From contig NZ_VOLO01000002.1 in the NCBI RefSeq assembly GCF_007954365.1, forward strand, positions 372,001-436,000: 64,000 bases of DNA, in the 5' to 3' direction. The position numbers were made by a program, and so were the translations under genes. The notes beneath the pieces are model-generated. The model saw only the letters and a list, made by a program, of their open reading frames with translations. It was not told where the DNA came from and ran no database searches. Shown piece after piece: positions 1 through 7,604 of this stretch. Each line of letters opens with the position of its first letter. Position 1 is the stretch's first letter. Origin of the DNA: Frigoribacterium sp. ACAM 257 (GTDB lineage: Bacteria > Actinomycetota > Actinomycetes > Actinomycetales > Microbacteriaceae).

Positions 1-51
1 CGCCGGATCGGACGCGAGGTCGAGCGCCGACCAGTCGAGGGGTCGCGTCAC
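1..51 (-). CDS. Partial CDS, first 17 codons only, function unknown
   Basis: An open frame runs off the left edge from a GTG at 51-49. The GTG overlaps the TGA of the preceding minus-strand gene (48-362) in a GTGA arrangement, the usual sign of translational coupling in this genome. The visible peptide begins VTRPLDWSALDLASDPA. Too little is present to name a family. Because it follows an ESX/WXG100-like gene it could be a partner or secreted substrate of that protein, but this is only inference from position. Confidence 0.5.
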   Translation of the reverse strand, partial: MTRPLDWSALDLASDPA

Positions 52-362
52 CGCGTGCCCGCGACCGGCTGAGCGGGTGTGACGGACGCCGCGAGGTCGT
101 CGTCGACCTGGGTGAACGCCGCCGCGGTCTGCTCGGCCATCGTGCCCACCGCCTCGATCGACTCGAGCAGTCGGCCTCGTCTGACCGCCCAGTCGTCGAC
201 GAAGTCGCGCACCGCCGCGAGGCTGCGGGGCGTGCCCAGGCCCGAGTGCGCCCCGGTCGTCAGGGCGGTGGCTGCCGTCGAGCCCAGCTGCGCGTGCAAC
301 AGCGACAGGCCGTCAGCGACTCGCCGCACCCTCTCGAGATCGATGTCGATCCGCTGTGCCAT
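48..362 (-). CDS. Small helical ESX/WXG100-like (EspC-type) protein
   Basis: This 104-residue protein has no signal peptide or membrane segment and is almost entirely predicted amphipathic helix. A helix of about 30 residues is followed by a small-residue linker (TTGAHSGLGTP), a central Trp within FVDDWAVRRG, and a second long helix ending before an Ala/Pro tail. Length, helix-turn-helix form and central Trp resemble EspC/WXG100-type proteins that accompany type VII secretion substrates. The start ATG at 362 is preceded by GGAGG at 5 nt. The next gene starts within its stop codon. Assignment rests on overall pattern, without a diagnostic WXG motif, so another small helical family is possible. 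Confidence 0.5.
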   Translation of the reverse strand: MAQRIDIDLERVRRVADGLSLLHAQLGSTAATALTTGAHSGLGTPRSLAAVRDFVDDWAVRRGRLLESIEAVGTMAEQTAAAFTQVDDDLAASVTPAQPVAGTR

Positions 363-725
363 CCGCGCCTCCTTCGTGTCATGGGCAATGTGACATACCG
401 TACTGACCTGTAGGTTCGAGGGGCAAGTCGCTCGTCGCTCCTGGGGAGAACCAGCGCGACACCGGGTGATCGTGCGGAATGACGCCCCCGCGTCGTCCCC
501 GTGCCCCTCGACTGGTCAGTTCTGGTCCGTCGACGCGCCATGAGCGACAGGAACCGACCACTCGACGCCGCGAGCCGGGCGCGGCGTCCGCCGAACGGAG
601 GACACCCACCACGCCAGCCCCTAACGCCCGCGCGCCCCCTGCCGATAGTCACCCGTAGCCGCTCAGGACGAGCAGCGATACCTGCCCCACGGACGGAGGC
701 AGGAGACACAGACCTAGGACGGGCC
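363..725. other. Divergent intergenic region between ESX-like gene and flagellar operon
   Basis: This 363-base gap separates divergent genes. Its left part (about 385-415) is AT-richer than its surroundings and probably holds the promoter of the minus-strand gene (TACGGT or TATGTC as -10 candidates). Its right part contains the sigma28-type element at 622-648 listed separately. A frame open from 501 leads into flbD, but the FlbD family start at 726 makes the upstream part non-coding. Confidence 0.5.
622..648 (+). promoter_or_regulatory. Sigma28 (FliA/WhiG)-type promoter for the flagellar operon
   Basis: TAAC at 622-625, exactly 15 bases, then GCCGATAG at 641-648. The flagellar sigma consensus is TAAA-N15-GCCGATAA, so there is one mismatch in each box at the right spacing. 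It lies 78 bases upstream of flbD, the first gene of the operon. Transcription would start near 656. Confidence 0.6.
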
Positions 726-1160
726 ATGATCGTCGTCACGCGACTCAACGACAGCAGATTCGCTGTCAACCCAGACCTGATCGAGCGCATCCACGAGACG
801 CCCGACACGACGCTGATCATGGTGGACGGGGCGAAGTACATCGTCACCGAGCCGATGGCCGTGGTGATCGAGATGATCGCCCGCTACCGCGCCCGCATCG
901 TCTCGCTCGCCTACGACGCGCCCGACCTCGCCGCTCCCGCGACGCAGCCGCTCGGCAGCCGCACGTCGACCGGCCCGCAGCTCGGCATCGTCCGCGGCTC
1001 GCGAGGCGGCACCGGCGGCACCGGCAGCACCGGCAGCGAAGGAGGCGGCGGTCTCGTCTCCGCCCTCCGCCCGGCCGAGCAGACCCCCGCGGCTGCAGTC
1101 GCCCCCGCCGTCGCACCCACCAGCACCACCACCGTGCCCGCACCGACCGGAGCCCGCTGA
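726..1160 (+). CDS. flbD: FlbD/SwrD family flagellar protein
   Basis: Residues 1-62 match the FlbD/SwrD family (opening MIVVTRLND, then FAVNPDLIERI, TPDTTLIMVDG, KYIVTE), a small protein required for flagellar stator power or swarming and normally found beside motA/motB. The family is about 60-90 residues; here a Gly/Ser/Thr-rich tail extends it to 144, with GGTGG and GSTGS runs near residues 95-115. The frame is open further upstream, but the ATG at 726 gives the family N-terminus. The stop overlaps the motA start (TGATG). It heads the operon behind the sigma28-like promoter. Confidence 0.85.
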   Translation: MIVVTRLNDSRFAVNPDLIERIHETPDTTLIMVDGAKYIVTEPMAVVIEMIARYRARIVSLAYDAPDLAAPATQPLGSRTSTGPQLGIVRGSRGGTGGTGSTGSEGGGGLVSALRPAEQTPAAAVAPAVAPTSTTTVPAPTGAR

Positions 1161-2008
1161 TGGATCCGGCGACGATCATCGGCATCCTGCTCGCGTTCGG
1201 CGCGCTGTTCGGGATGATCAAGCTCGAGGGCGTCCACGTCGAGGGCCTGTTGCTGCCCGCGCCGATGCTGCTCGTCTTCGGCGCCACGATCGCGGTCGGC
1301 ATCGCCGGCACGACGATCAAGGACGCGATGCTGAGCTTCAAGAAGATCCCGCACGCCTTCACGGGCAAGGTGATCCCGCCGCAGTCGGTCATCGACGACA
1401 TCGTGGCGCTCGCCGAGAAGGCGCGCAGCGAGGGTCTGCTCTCACTCGAGGCGGAGGCCGAGAAGGTCGAGGACCCCTTCATGAAGGGCGCCCTGCAGAA
1501 CATCGCCGACGGCACCGACGGCGAGGAGCTGCGGATCCTGCTCGAGGACGAGATGGAGTCCCGTCTGGCCGCCGACCGCACGGCGAGCAAGTTCTTCAAC
1601 AGCCTCGGCGGCTACGCCCCGACCGTCGGCATCATCGGCACGGTGGTCAGCCTGACCCACGTGCTCGAGAACCTCGCCTCGCCCGACGAGCTCGGCCCGC
1701 TGATCGCGGCGGCGTTCGTGGCGACCCTGTGGGGCCTGCTCAGCGCGAACTTCCTCTGGCTGCCGTTCGCCGGCCGCCTGAAGAAGCTCGCCGACCTCGA
1801 CGAGGCGCGCATGACGCTGCTGATCGAGGGCGTGCTCGCCGTCCAGGCCGGGAGCCAGCCGCGCCTCCTCGGCGAGCGCCTCAAGGCCATGGTGCCGGTG
1901 CACTCGCTCGAGGCCGGCGCAGGCAAGGGCGGTGCAGGCAAGGCAGGCAAGGCCGGCAAGGGCGCCAAGGCGGGGGCCGGCGCCGACGACCAGGGCCTCG
2001 CAGCGTGA
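1160..2008 (+). CDS. motA: Flagellar motor stator protein MotA
   Basis: 282 residues. MotA is the proton-channel stator subunit that pairs with MotB in the cytoplasmic membrane and drives rotor turning. Four membrane segments are visible: two near the N-terminus (DPATIIGILLAFG and LLLPAPMLLVFGATIAVGI) and two around residues 150-200 (GYAPTVGIIGTVVSLTHVL, AAAFVATLWGLLSANFLW), with the conserved Pro-Thr-Val-Gly of the third. A cytoplasmic loop rich in Glu and Lys lies between. The C-terminus carries an unusual Gly/Lys/Ala repeat tail (about residues 254-275). It is coupled to flbD by TGATG and to motB by GTGA. Confidence 0.95.
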   Translation: MDPATIIGILLAFGALFGMIKLEGVHVEGLLLPAPMLLVFGATIAVGIAGTTIKDAMLSFKKIPHAFTGKVIPPQSVIDDIVALAEKARSEGLLSLEAEAEKVEDPFMKGALQNIADGTDGEELRILLEDEMESRLAADRTASKFFNSLGGYAPTVGIIGTVVSLTHVLENLASPDELGPLIAAAFVATLWGLLSANFLWLPFAGRLKKLADLDEARMTLLIEGVLAVQAGSQPRLLGERLKAMVPVHSLEAGAGKGGAGKAGKAGKGAKAGAGADDQGLAA

Positions 2009-3045
2009 GCGGCGCGCGCGGTGGCCGCCGCAAGAAGGCGCACGCCGAGGAGGAGCACCCCGACGAGCGCTGGCTGGCCTCGTACATGGACATGGTCACC
2101 GTGCTGATGTGCATGTTCATCGTGCTGTTCGCGATGTCGAGCGTCGACCAGGACAAGTACATCGCCCTCCGCAACTCGCTCGCCACCGGCTTCGGCCAGA
2201 CCGACGTCGGCAAGGTCGACACGGCGTCGGGCACCGTCGTCACGGTCAACGACGTCACTCCGGAGGGCCAGGGCTACTCCACCGGCGACGAGACCGACAT
2301 GAGCAAGGCGTCGGCGAGCGGCACGGCGGGCACCGCCGAGGAGCTCGCGCAGGCGCAGGCCGAGCTCGACGACCTGACCGCCATCAAGGAGGCGATCGCC
2401 GCGGGCCTCGCCAGCTCCGGCCTCACCGCCGACGTGCAGTTCTCCACCGACGCGCGCGGCCTCACCGTGCGCCTGGTCGGCTCGGAAACGTTCTTCGGCA
2501 CCAACAGCGCTGACCTGAGCGACACCGCCCGCCGCGTGATGGACGCGATCGCGCCCGTGCTCCGCGGCGCCGGCCACGACGTGTCGATCGAGGGCCACGC
2601 CGACCAGCGCAGCTCGACCGCTCCCTACGCGACCAACTGGGAGCTGTCCTCCGCCCGGGCCACGCAGGTGCTGCGCGACCTGGTCGAGCGGGGCGGTCTC
2701 CCCGTCGAGCACGCGCAGGCCGTCGGCTTCGGCTCGTCGCGTCCGCTCTCGACCGGCGGCACCGAGGCCGACTTCGCCACGAACCGGCGGGTCGACATCG
2801 TCGTCCTGTCGAACCAGTCCGACGACGTGAGCGCGCTGCTGCCCCAGCTGCAGGCGGCTGCCGAGGGCGCAGGAGGCGCGGTGACCGCCGGCAGGAACGC
2901 CGCGGCCGAGAGCCCGCCCGCCGTCGAGGAGGCCGCCGCGACCACGACGACCACCGAGAAGAAGACCGAGAAGAAGACCGAGGAGAAGAGCGAGAAGGAG
3001 TCCGACGACGCCCACGCCGAGGGGGCCCAGTCCGGGGGTCACTGA
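2005..3045 (+). CDS. motB: Flagellar motor stator protein MotB
   Basis: 346 residues from a GTG at 2005 that overlaps the motA stop. A charged N-terminus (RRKKAHAEEEHPDERW) precedes one membrane helix, with the proton-accepting Asp at residue 29 in ASYMDMVTV. The C-terminal OmpA-like peptidoglycan-binding domain is clear (IEGHADQRSS, NWELSSARA, VGFGSSRPL, NRRVDIVVL). After it comes an Ala/Thr/Lys/Glu-rich tail of about 70 residues with TTTTEKKTEKKTEEK. It anchors the MotA ring to the wall. The frame is open far upstream, but this start gives the family N-terminus and the operon coupling. Confidence 0.95.
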   Translation: MSGARGGRRKKAHAEEEHPDERWLASYMDMVTVLMCMFIVLFAMSSVDQDKYIALRNSLATGFGQTDVGKVDTASGTVVTVNDVTPEGQGYSTGDETDMSKASASGTAGTAEELAQAQAELDDLTAIKEAIAAGLASSGLTADVQFSTDARGLTVRLVGSETFFGTNSADLSDTARRVMDAIAPVLRGAGHDVSIEGHADQRSSTAPYATNWELSSARATQVLRDLVERGGLPVEHAQAVGFGSSRPLSTGGTEADFATNRRVDIVVLSNQSDDVSALLPQLQAAAEGAGGAVTAGRNAAAESPPAVEEAAATTTTTEKKTEKKTEEKSEKESDDAHAEGAQSGGH

Positions 3046-3082
3046 CGACGAGCGCCTAACGACGAGGAGGCGCGGGCCGAGA

Positions 3083-4039
3083 GTGCCGGTCGTGACGCTC
3101 CTCGAGACCCTGCCCCCGGGCACGCCCGCACCGGCCCCGGCCGTCGCTGCGCCGCGCCCGCCGAAGCAGGCCGAGATCTACGACTTCCGTCGTCCGACGA
3201 CGCTTCCCCGCGAGCACTCGCGGGCGCTCGAGCTCGCGTTCGAGACCTTCGCGCGTCAGTGGGGCACCCAGCTGACCGCCAAGGTGCGCGTGCTCTCGCA
3301 GGTGACCTGCGAGCAGCTGCAGGTCCTCACCTACGACGAGTTCGCCGCCTCGCTGCCCGCGACGACCGCGATGGTGCTCTGCGGCATCGAGGGCACGACG
3401 CCCAAGGCCGTCATCCAGTTCCCGACCTCGGCGGCCCTCAGCTGGGTCAGCCACATGCTCGGCGGCACCCGCGCCGGGGCCGTGCCCGAGCGCACCTTCA
3501 CCCCGATCGAGCAGGCCCTCGTGCGGCGCCTCATGGAGGACGCCCTCGACGACCTCCGCTACTCGTTCGGCAACCTGCTCGTCGCGCAGATCGTCGTCGG
3601 CGGCTTCCAGTACAACTCGCAGTTCGCCCAGGCCGCGCAGAAGTCCGACCTGATGATCGTCGCCTCGTTCGACATCCGGGTCGGCGAGCGCAGCGCCGCC
3701 GGCACCGTGGCCATCCCCGCCGAGGTGCTGCTGCCCCAGCTCGGCGAGTCCGAGTCCGCGGTCGACCCTGCCGAGGTGCGCCGTCTGCTCGGCGGCCAGC
3801 TGGCCTCCGTGCCCGTCGACGTCGCGCTCCGCCTCGCCCCTGCCGCCGTGCTGCCGAGCGTCGTGCTCGACCTCGCCGTCGGCGACGTGCTGCCCCTGCC
3901 TCACCCGCAGTCGCGCCCGCTGGCGATCACGGTCGACGGCCAGGTCGTCGGCCGCGCCGCCGTCGGCTCGGCCGGCTCGCGCCTCGCGGGCATCGTCGTC
4001 TCCACCTCCCTCACCGGCACCGAAGAAGGAACCTCATGA
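3083..4039 (+). CDS. fliM: Flagellar motor switch protein FliM
   Basis: 318 residues, the usual FliM length. FliM forms the C-ring with FliG and FliN and normally receives CheY-P. The CheC-like middle domain (ALELAFETFARQWGTQLTAKV onward) and the C-terminal SpoA domain (LDLAVGDVLPL, ITVDGQVVGRAAVG) are recognisable. The N-terminal CheY docking motif (LSQxEIDALL) is not seen; the protein instead starts VPVVTLLETLPPG followed by an Ala/Pro linker. No start codon lies in frame between motB and 3083, so mis-annotation of the start is unlikely to explain this. The stop overlaps fliN (ATGA). Confidence 0.9.
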   Translation: MPVVTLLETLPPGTPAPAPAVAAPRPPKQAEIYDFRRPTTLPREHSRALELAFETFARQWGTQLTAKVRVLSQVTCEQLQVLTYDEFAASLPATTAMVLCGIEGTTPKAVIQFPTSAALSWVSHMLGGTRAGAVPERTFTPIEQALVRRLMEDALDDLRYSFGNLLVAQIVVGGFQYNSQFAQAAQKSDLMIVASFDIRVGERSAAGTVAIPAEVLLPQLGESESAVDPAEVRRLLGGQLASVPVDVALRLAPAAVLPSVVLDLAVGDVLPLPHPQSRPLAITVDGQVVGRAAVGSAGSRLAGIVVSTSLTGTEEGTS

Positions 4040-4776
4040 CCGGCACGACCATCACCCTGCACACCGCCGCGGCGGAGGCGCTCGTCGCGCAGCTGCCGAC
4101 GCCCGTGCCGCTGCGGGCCGTGCCCGTCGACGCCGTGACCGCCCAGGCTCGCCGCAGCACCGCCTCCTCGGCCGTCGTCACCTCGTTCGTCGGCTCGCTC
4201 TCGGCCGACACCGCGCTGCTGCTCGCCGACATGGACCAGGTCGCCGCCGCCGCGGGCACCGACTCGCCCCTCGTCTCGGTCGTCGACGTGCTGCGGCCGG
4301 CGCTCGAGGCCGCGACCTCGGTGCTCGGCGCCGGAGTCCTCGGCGACAGCCGCCTCGAGTCGGCCGACGCCCTCTTCGCCGACCACTCCACCGTCGTGTT
4401 CGACCTGACCGCCGCGGGCGAGACGGTCGGCTGGTTCGCCGTGCGGCTCCGTGAGGACGGCACCGTGGGCCTCGTCTCGTCGAGCGCGCCCGCCTCCTCG
4501 GCCTCGTCCGCCGCGCCGCTCGGCGCCGGCAACCTCGGCCGCATCAACAACGTCGAGATGGCCCTCACCGTCGAGATCGGCCGCACCCGCATGTCGGTCC
4601 GCGACGTGCTCGGACTCGAGCCCGGCGCCGTCGTCGAGCTCGACCGCTCCGCCGGGGCCCCCGCCGACGTGCTGCTCAACGGCCGCTTGATCGCGCACGG
4701 CGAGGTCGTCGTCGTCGACCAGGACTACGCCATCCGCATCACCCGCATCCTCGACGTCGCCGACGGCGTCGCCTGA
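4036..4776 (+). CDS. fliN: Flagellar motor switch protein FliN, long form
   Basis: 246 residues. The C-terminal 75 residues are a FliN/SpoA domain (NLGRINNVEMALTVEIGRT, VRDVLGLEPGAVVELDR, LLNGRLIAHGEVVVVDQDYAIRI). About 165 residues precede it, longer than the roughly 60 of enterobacterial FliN and nearer to FliY in size, but the CheC phosphatase motif (ExxN pair) is not evident. The N-terminal part is rich in Ala, Val and Asp. FliN with FliM makes the lower C-ring and docks export substrates. The ATG at 4036 overlaps the fliM stop, and fliO starts 2 bases after its own stop. Confidence 0.9.
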   Translation: MTGTTITLHTAAAEALVAQLPTPVPLRAVPVDAVTAQARRSTASSAVVTSFVGSLSADTALLLADMDQVAAAAGTDSPLVSVVDVLRPALEAATSVLGAGVLGDSRLESADALFADHSTVVFDLTAAGETVGWFAVRLREDGTVGLVSSSAPASSASSAAPLGAGNLGRINNVEMALTVEIGRTRMSVRDVLGLEPGAVVELDRSAGAPADVLLNGRLIAHGEVVVVDQDYAIRITRILDVADGVA

Positions 4777-4778
4777 TC

Positions 4779-5453
4779 GTGGACACGCTCTTCGTCGCGC
4801 TGCGCGTCGCCCTCTCGCTGGGCGTCGTGCTCGCCCTGCTGTGGGTGCTGCAGAAGCGCCTCGCGAAGGGCGGGCTCCGCGGGGGCCGTGCCTCTGCCCC
4901 CGTCTCGATCGTCGCCCGTCAGGGCATCGGCGCCAAGGCCAGCGTCGTCGTGGTCGACGTCGAGGGTGAGCGTCTCGTGCTCGGAGTGACCGAGTCGTCG
5001 ATCACCGTGCTGGCCGCGGCCGACGCTCCTGTCGCACAGCCGTCCGTCGTCGCGCTCGAGCCGGCCCCGCAGGAGGCGCGGGTCACGCCGATCGTCCCCC
5101 TCGCGTCGGTCGCCCCCGCGCCTGCCCCCTCCGCGGCCCCGAGCTTCGAGGCCGTGCTCGCCGCCGACGGCGCCGCGCACCCCGCTCGAGTTGCCCCGTC
5201 GCGGGCCTCTGACGCCGCCGAGGCCCCGCGAACTGGCAACTCCGCGATCGCCGCTCCGCTGCTGCGGCCGCGCGGGGCCGAGCGTCGCGCCGCGACGCTC
5301 GGCTCGCGTGCCGGCACGCGCGGCGGCGCCGCCGCGCGCGACCCGCGCGAGCGCGCCCGCGGCCGCGCCGCGAAGCCGCTCGAGGGCTCGATCCTCGCGC
5401 CCGACACCTGGCGGCAGGCGGCCGCCGCCGTCCGCGCCGGTCGAGCCGGATGA
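4779..5453 (+). CDS. fliO: Flagellar biosynthesis protein FliO
   Basis: 224 residues from GTG. The pattern is that of FliO: a short N-terminus, one membrane helix at residues 5-25 (ALRVALSLGVVLALLWVLQ), a basic stop-transfer (KRLAKGG), then a small beta domain (SIVARQGIGAKASVVVVDVEGERLVLGVTESSITVL). A long Ala/Pro/Arg-rich tail follows from about residue 95. FliO is a scaffold that stabilises FliP pentamer assembly in the export gate. It lies between fliN and fliP as in most flagellar operons, and its stop overlaps the fliP ATG. Confidence 0.85.
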   Translation: MDTLFVALRVALSLGVVLALLWVLQKRLAKGGLRGGRASAPVSIVARQGIGAKASVVVVDVEGERLVLGVTESSITVLAAADAPVAQPSVVALEPAPQEARVTPIVPLASVAPAPAPSAAPSFEAVLAADGAAHPARVAPSRASDAAEAPRTGNSAIAAPLLRPRGAERRAATLGSRAGTRGGAAARDPRERARGRAAKPLEGSILAPDTWRQAAAAVRAGRAG

Positions 5454-6568
5454 GCGGGTCCGCCGCGCACCGCGCGACCGTCACCGCCGCGCACCGCGCG
5501 ACCCGCTCCTCCTTCGCCCCGGCCTTCGCCGCCGCCCTGCTGCTGCGCGTCCGCCCGACCCTCCGCGACGGCCTCCGCGGCGCACCGCTGCGGCACGCCC
5601 GCCTCGGCGCCCCCGCCGTCGGCGCAGCGCCCGTCCGCTTCGCGGACACCCGCCTCGCCCGCGCGGTCGTCGTCGCCCTGCTCGCGATGGTCGTCGCGTC
5701 CGGGCTCGTGATGCTGATCGGCCAGCAGGCCTCCGCCGCGCCCGTCGCCCCCACGTCGCCGACCGCGCCCGCGCAGCCCGGCACCGGCACCGGCACCGGC
5801 GGCACCGGCAGCACCGAGGGCACGACCGGCACCGGCACCGGCGAGACCCCCGACTTCACCGAGTCCGACCAGACCGTCACCGACGGCACGGGCACCGGCG
5901 GCCTGAACATCGACATCAACGGCCCCGACGGAGCCCCCAGCCAGGCGATCGTCACCCTGCTCGGCATCACGCTGCTCAGCGTCGCTCCGGCCCTGCTGCT
6001 GATGATGACGTCGTTCACGAAGATCTTCGTCGTGCTCGCGATGACGCGGAACGCGCTCGCGCTGCCGTCGATCCCGCCGAACCAGGTGCTCGCGGGCCTC
6101 GCCCTGTTCCTGAGCCTGTTCATCATGGCGCCGATCCTGGGGCACATCAACGACGACGCCGTGCAGCCCTACCTGAACGGGCAGCTCGACTTCCAGGGCG
6201 CGATCGACGCCGGTGCGGCGCCGCTCCGCGAGTTCATGCTGGCGCACACCCGCGAGGAGGACCTCGCGCTGATGACCCGCTCCGCCGACCAGCCGAACCC
6301 CGCCAGCCAGGCCGACGTGCCGATGCTGACGCTCATCCCGTCTTTCATGATCAGCGAGCTGCGCGCCGCGTTCATCATCGGGTTCGTCATCTTCATCCCG
6401 TTCCTCGTCATCGACCTCGTCGTCAGCGCCGCCCTCATGTCGATGGGCATGATGATGCTGCCGCCGGTGATGATCTCGCTGCCGTTCAAGATCCTGCTGT
6501 TCGTGCTCGTCGACGGCTGGGGGCTCATCATCACGAGCCTCATCGAGAGCTACCAGGTGGCTGCCTGA
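5450..6568 (+). CDS. fliP: Flagellar export gate protein FliP
   Basis: 372 residues against about 245 in the family. The C-terminal 210 residues are typical FliP: LLMMTSFTKIFVVLAMTRNAL, LFLSLFIMAP, then helices after FMISELRAAF (FVIFIPFLVIDLVVSAALMSMGMMMLPP). FliP pentamers with FliQ and FliR make the export pore. The extra N-terminus has an Arg/Ala-rich stretch of about 70 residues, then a hydrophobic segment ending ASAAP that looks like a signal peptide, then a Thr/Gly repeat (GTGTGTGG). The real start could be internal, but only the ATG at 5450 overlaps the fliO stop; ATG at 5687 (MVVASGLVML) is a possible alternative. Confidence 0.92.
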   Translation: MSGSAAHRATVTAAHRATRSSFAPAFAAALLLRVRPTLRDGLRGAPLRHARLGAPAVGAAPVRFADTRLARAVVVALLAMVVASGLVMLIGQQASAAPVAPTSPTAPAQPGTGTGTGGTGSTEGTTGTGTGETPDFTESDQTVTDGTGTGGLNIDINGPDGAPSQAIVTLLGITLLSVAPALLLMMTSFTKIFVVLAMTRNALALPSIPPNQVLAGLALFLSLFIMAPILGHINDDAVQPYLNGQLDFQGAIDAGAAPLREFMLAHTREEDLALMTRSADQPNPASQADVPMLTLIPSFMISELRAAFIIGFVIFIPFLVIDLVVSAALMSMGMMMLPPVMISLPFKILLFVLVDGWGLIITSLIESYQVAA

Positions 6569-6843
6569 TGGACTCCAACGCCGTCCTCGACCTGTCGATG
6601 CAGGCCCTCATCATTACGGGCAAGCTCGCCGCGCCCGTGCTGATCACCTCGCTCGTCGTCGGCTTCGCGATCTCGCTGCTGCAGTCGATCACGCAGATCC
6701 AGGAGGTGACCCTCGCGTTCGTGCCCAAGGCCGTCGCGGTCGGGATCGCCCTGATCGTCTGCGGCCACTGGATGATCAGCGAGATGGTCTCGTTCACGAC
6801 CATGGTCTTCGACCGCATCCCCCAGCTGCTGAGCGGGGGCTAG
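6568..6843 (+). CDS. fliQ: Flagellar export gate protein FliQ
   Basis: 91 residues, the family size (about 89). Two membrane helices are visible, at about residues 15-40 (ITGKLAAPVLITSLVVGFAISLLQS) and 52-75 (AVAVGIALIVCGHWMI), separated by the conserved loop QITQIQEVTLAFVPK. FliQ joins FliP and FliR in the flagellar type III export pore. The ATG at 6568 overlaps the TGA of fliP, and fliR begins 6 bases after the stop. The assignment is secure from both sequence and gene order; nothing is unusual. Confidence 0.95.
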   Translation: MDSNAVLDLSMQALIITGKLAAPVLITSLVVGFAISLLQSITQIQEVTLAFVPKAVAVGIALIVCGHWMISEMVSFTTMVFDRIPQLLSGG

Positions 6844-6849
6844 GCCGCC

Positions 6850-7602
6850 GTGTCGATCGACCTCAGCTGGCTGGAGGCGACCATGCTCGCCGCCGTGCGC
6901 ATGACCGCCTTCATCGTCATCGCGCCTCCGTTCTCGTACCGGGCGTTCCCCGGCCGCGTGAAGGCGATGCTCGGCGTCGGCCTCGCGCTCGCCGTGGCGC
7001 CGCGCGTCGCGCCCGGCTACGAGTCGCTCGACACGGGCGGCTTCGTGCTGGCGCTCGTGCTGGAGCTGGTCGTCGGCGCGGTGCTGGGGTTCCTCGTGTT
7101 CGTCGTCTTCGCCGCGATCCAGTCGGCGGGCAGCCTGATCGACCTGTTCGGCGGGTTCACCCTGGCCCAGGCCTTCGACCCGCAGTCGATGATCAACGGC
7201 GCGCAGTTCACCCGCCTGTTCCAGATGACGGCGCTCGCCCTGATGTTCGCCAGCGGCGGCTACCAGGTGCTGATCGGCGGCCTGACGCGCTCGTTCGACG
7301 CGTTCCCGCTCGGCCTCGGCATGGATCTCTCGCGCCCCGTCGAGCTGATGACGAACGGCGTCTCGCAGATGTTCCTCGCGACGCTGCAGATCGCCGGCCC
7401 GCTCTGCGTCGTGCTGTTCCTCGCCGACGTCGGGCTCGGACTGCTCAGCCGTGTCGCGCCGGCCCTGAACGCCTACGCCATGGGCTTCCCGCTCAAGATC
7501 CTGATGACCGTGATGCTCGCGGGCGGAGTGTTCCTCGCCCTCCCCGGCGTCGTGCAGAGCCTCACCGGCGACGCGGCCGACATGGTCCTGGGGGTGAGGT
7601 AG
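6850..7602 (+). CDS. fliR: Flagellar export gate protein FliR
   Basis: 250 residues from GTG, matching the family length. Six hydrophobic segments can be traced, including LAAVRMTAFIVIAPPFSYRAFPGRVK, ALVLELVVGAVLGFLVFVVFAAIQSAGSLID and the last one, ILMTVMLAGGVFLALPGVV. The conserved GGFTLAQAFDPQ and the C-terminal NAYAMGFPLKI of FliR are present. It completes the FliPQR pore. flhB follows after 2 bases. In some species FliR and FlhB are fused; here they are separate genes. Confidence 0.95.
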   Translation: MSIDLSWLEATMLAAVRMTAFIVIAPPFSYRAFPGRVKAMLGVGLALAVAPRVAPGYESLDTGGFVLALVLELVVGAVLGFLVFVVFAAIQSAGSLIDLFGGFTLAQAFDPQSMINGAQFTRLFQMTALALMFASGGYQVLIGGLTRSFDAFPLGLGMDLSRPVELMTNGVSQMFLATLQIAGPLCVVLFLADVGLGLLSRVAPALNAYAMGFPLKILMTVMLAGGVFLALPGVVQSLTGDAADMVLGVR

Positions 7603-7604
7603 CG

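Noticed and set aside
5450-5690. Frameshift or fusion at the start of fliP
   Set aside because: The long N-terminus is in frame, coupled to fliO by ATGA, and contains a plausible signal-peptide-like segment, so it is more likely real or simply an early start choice.
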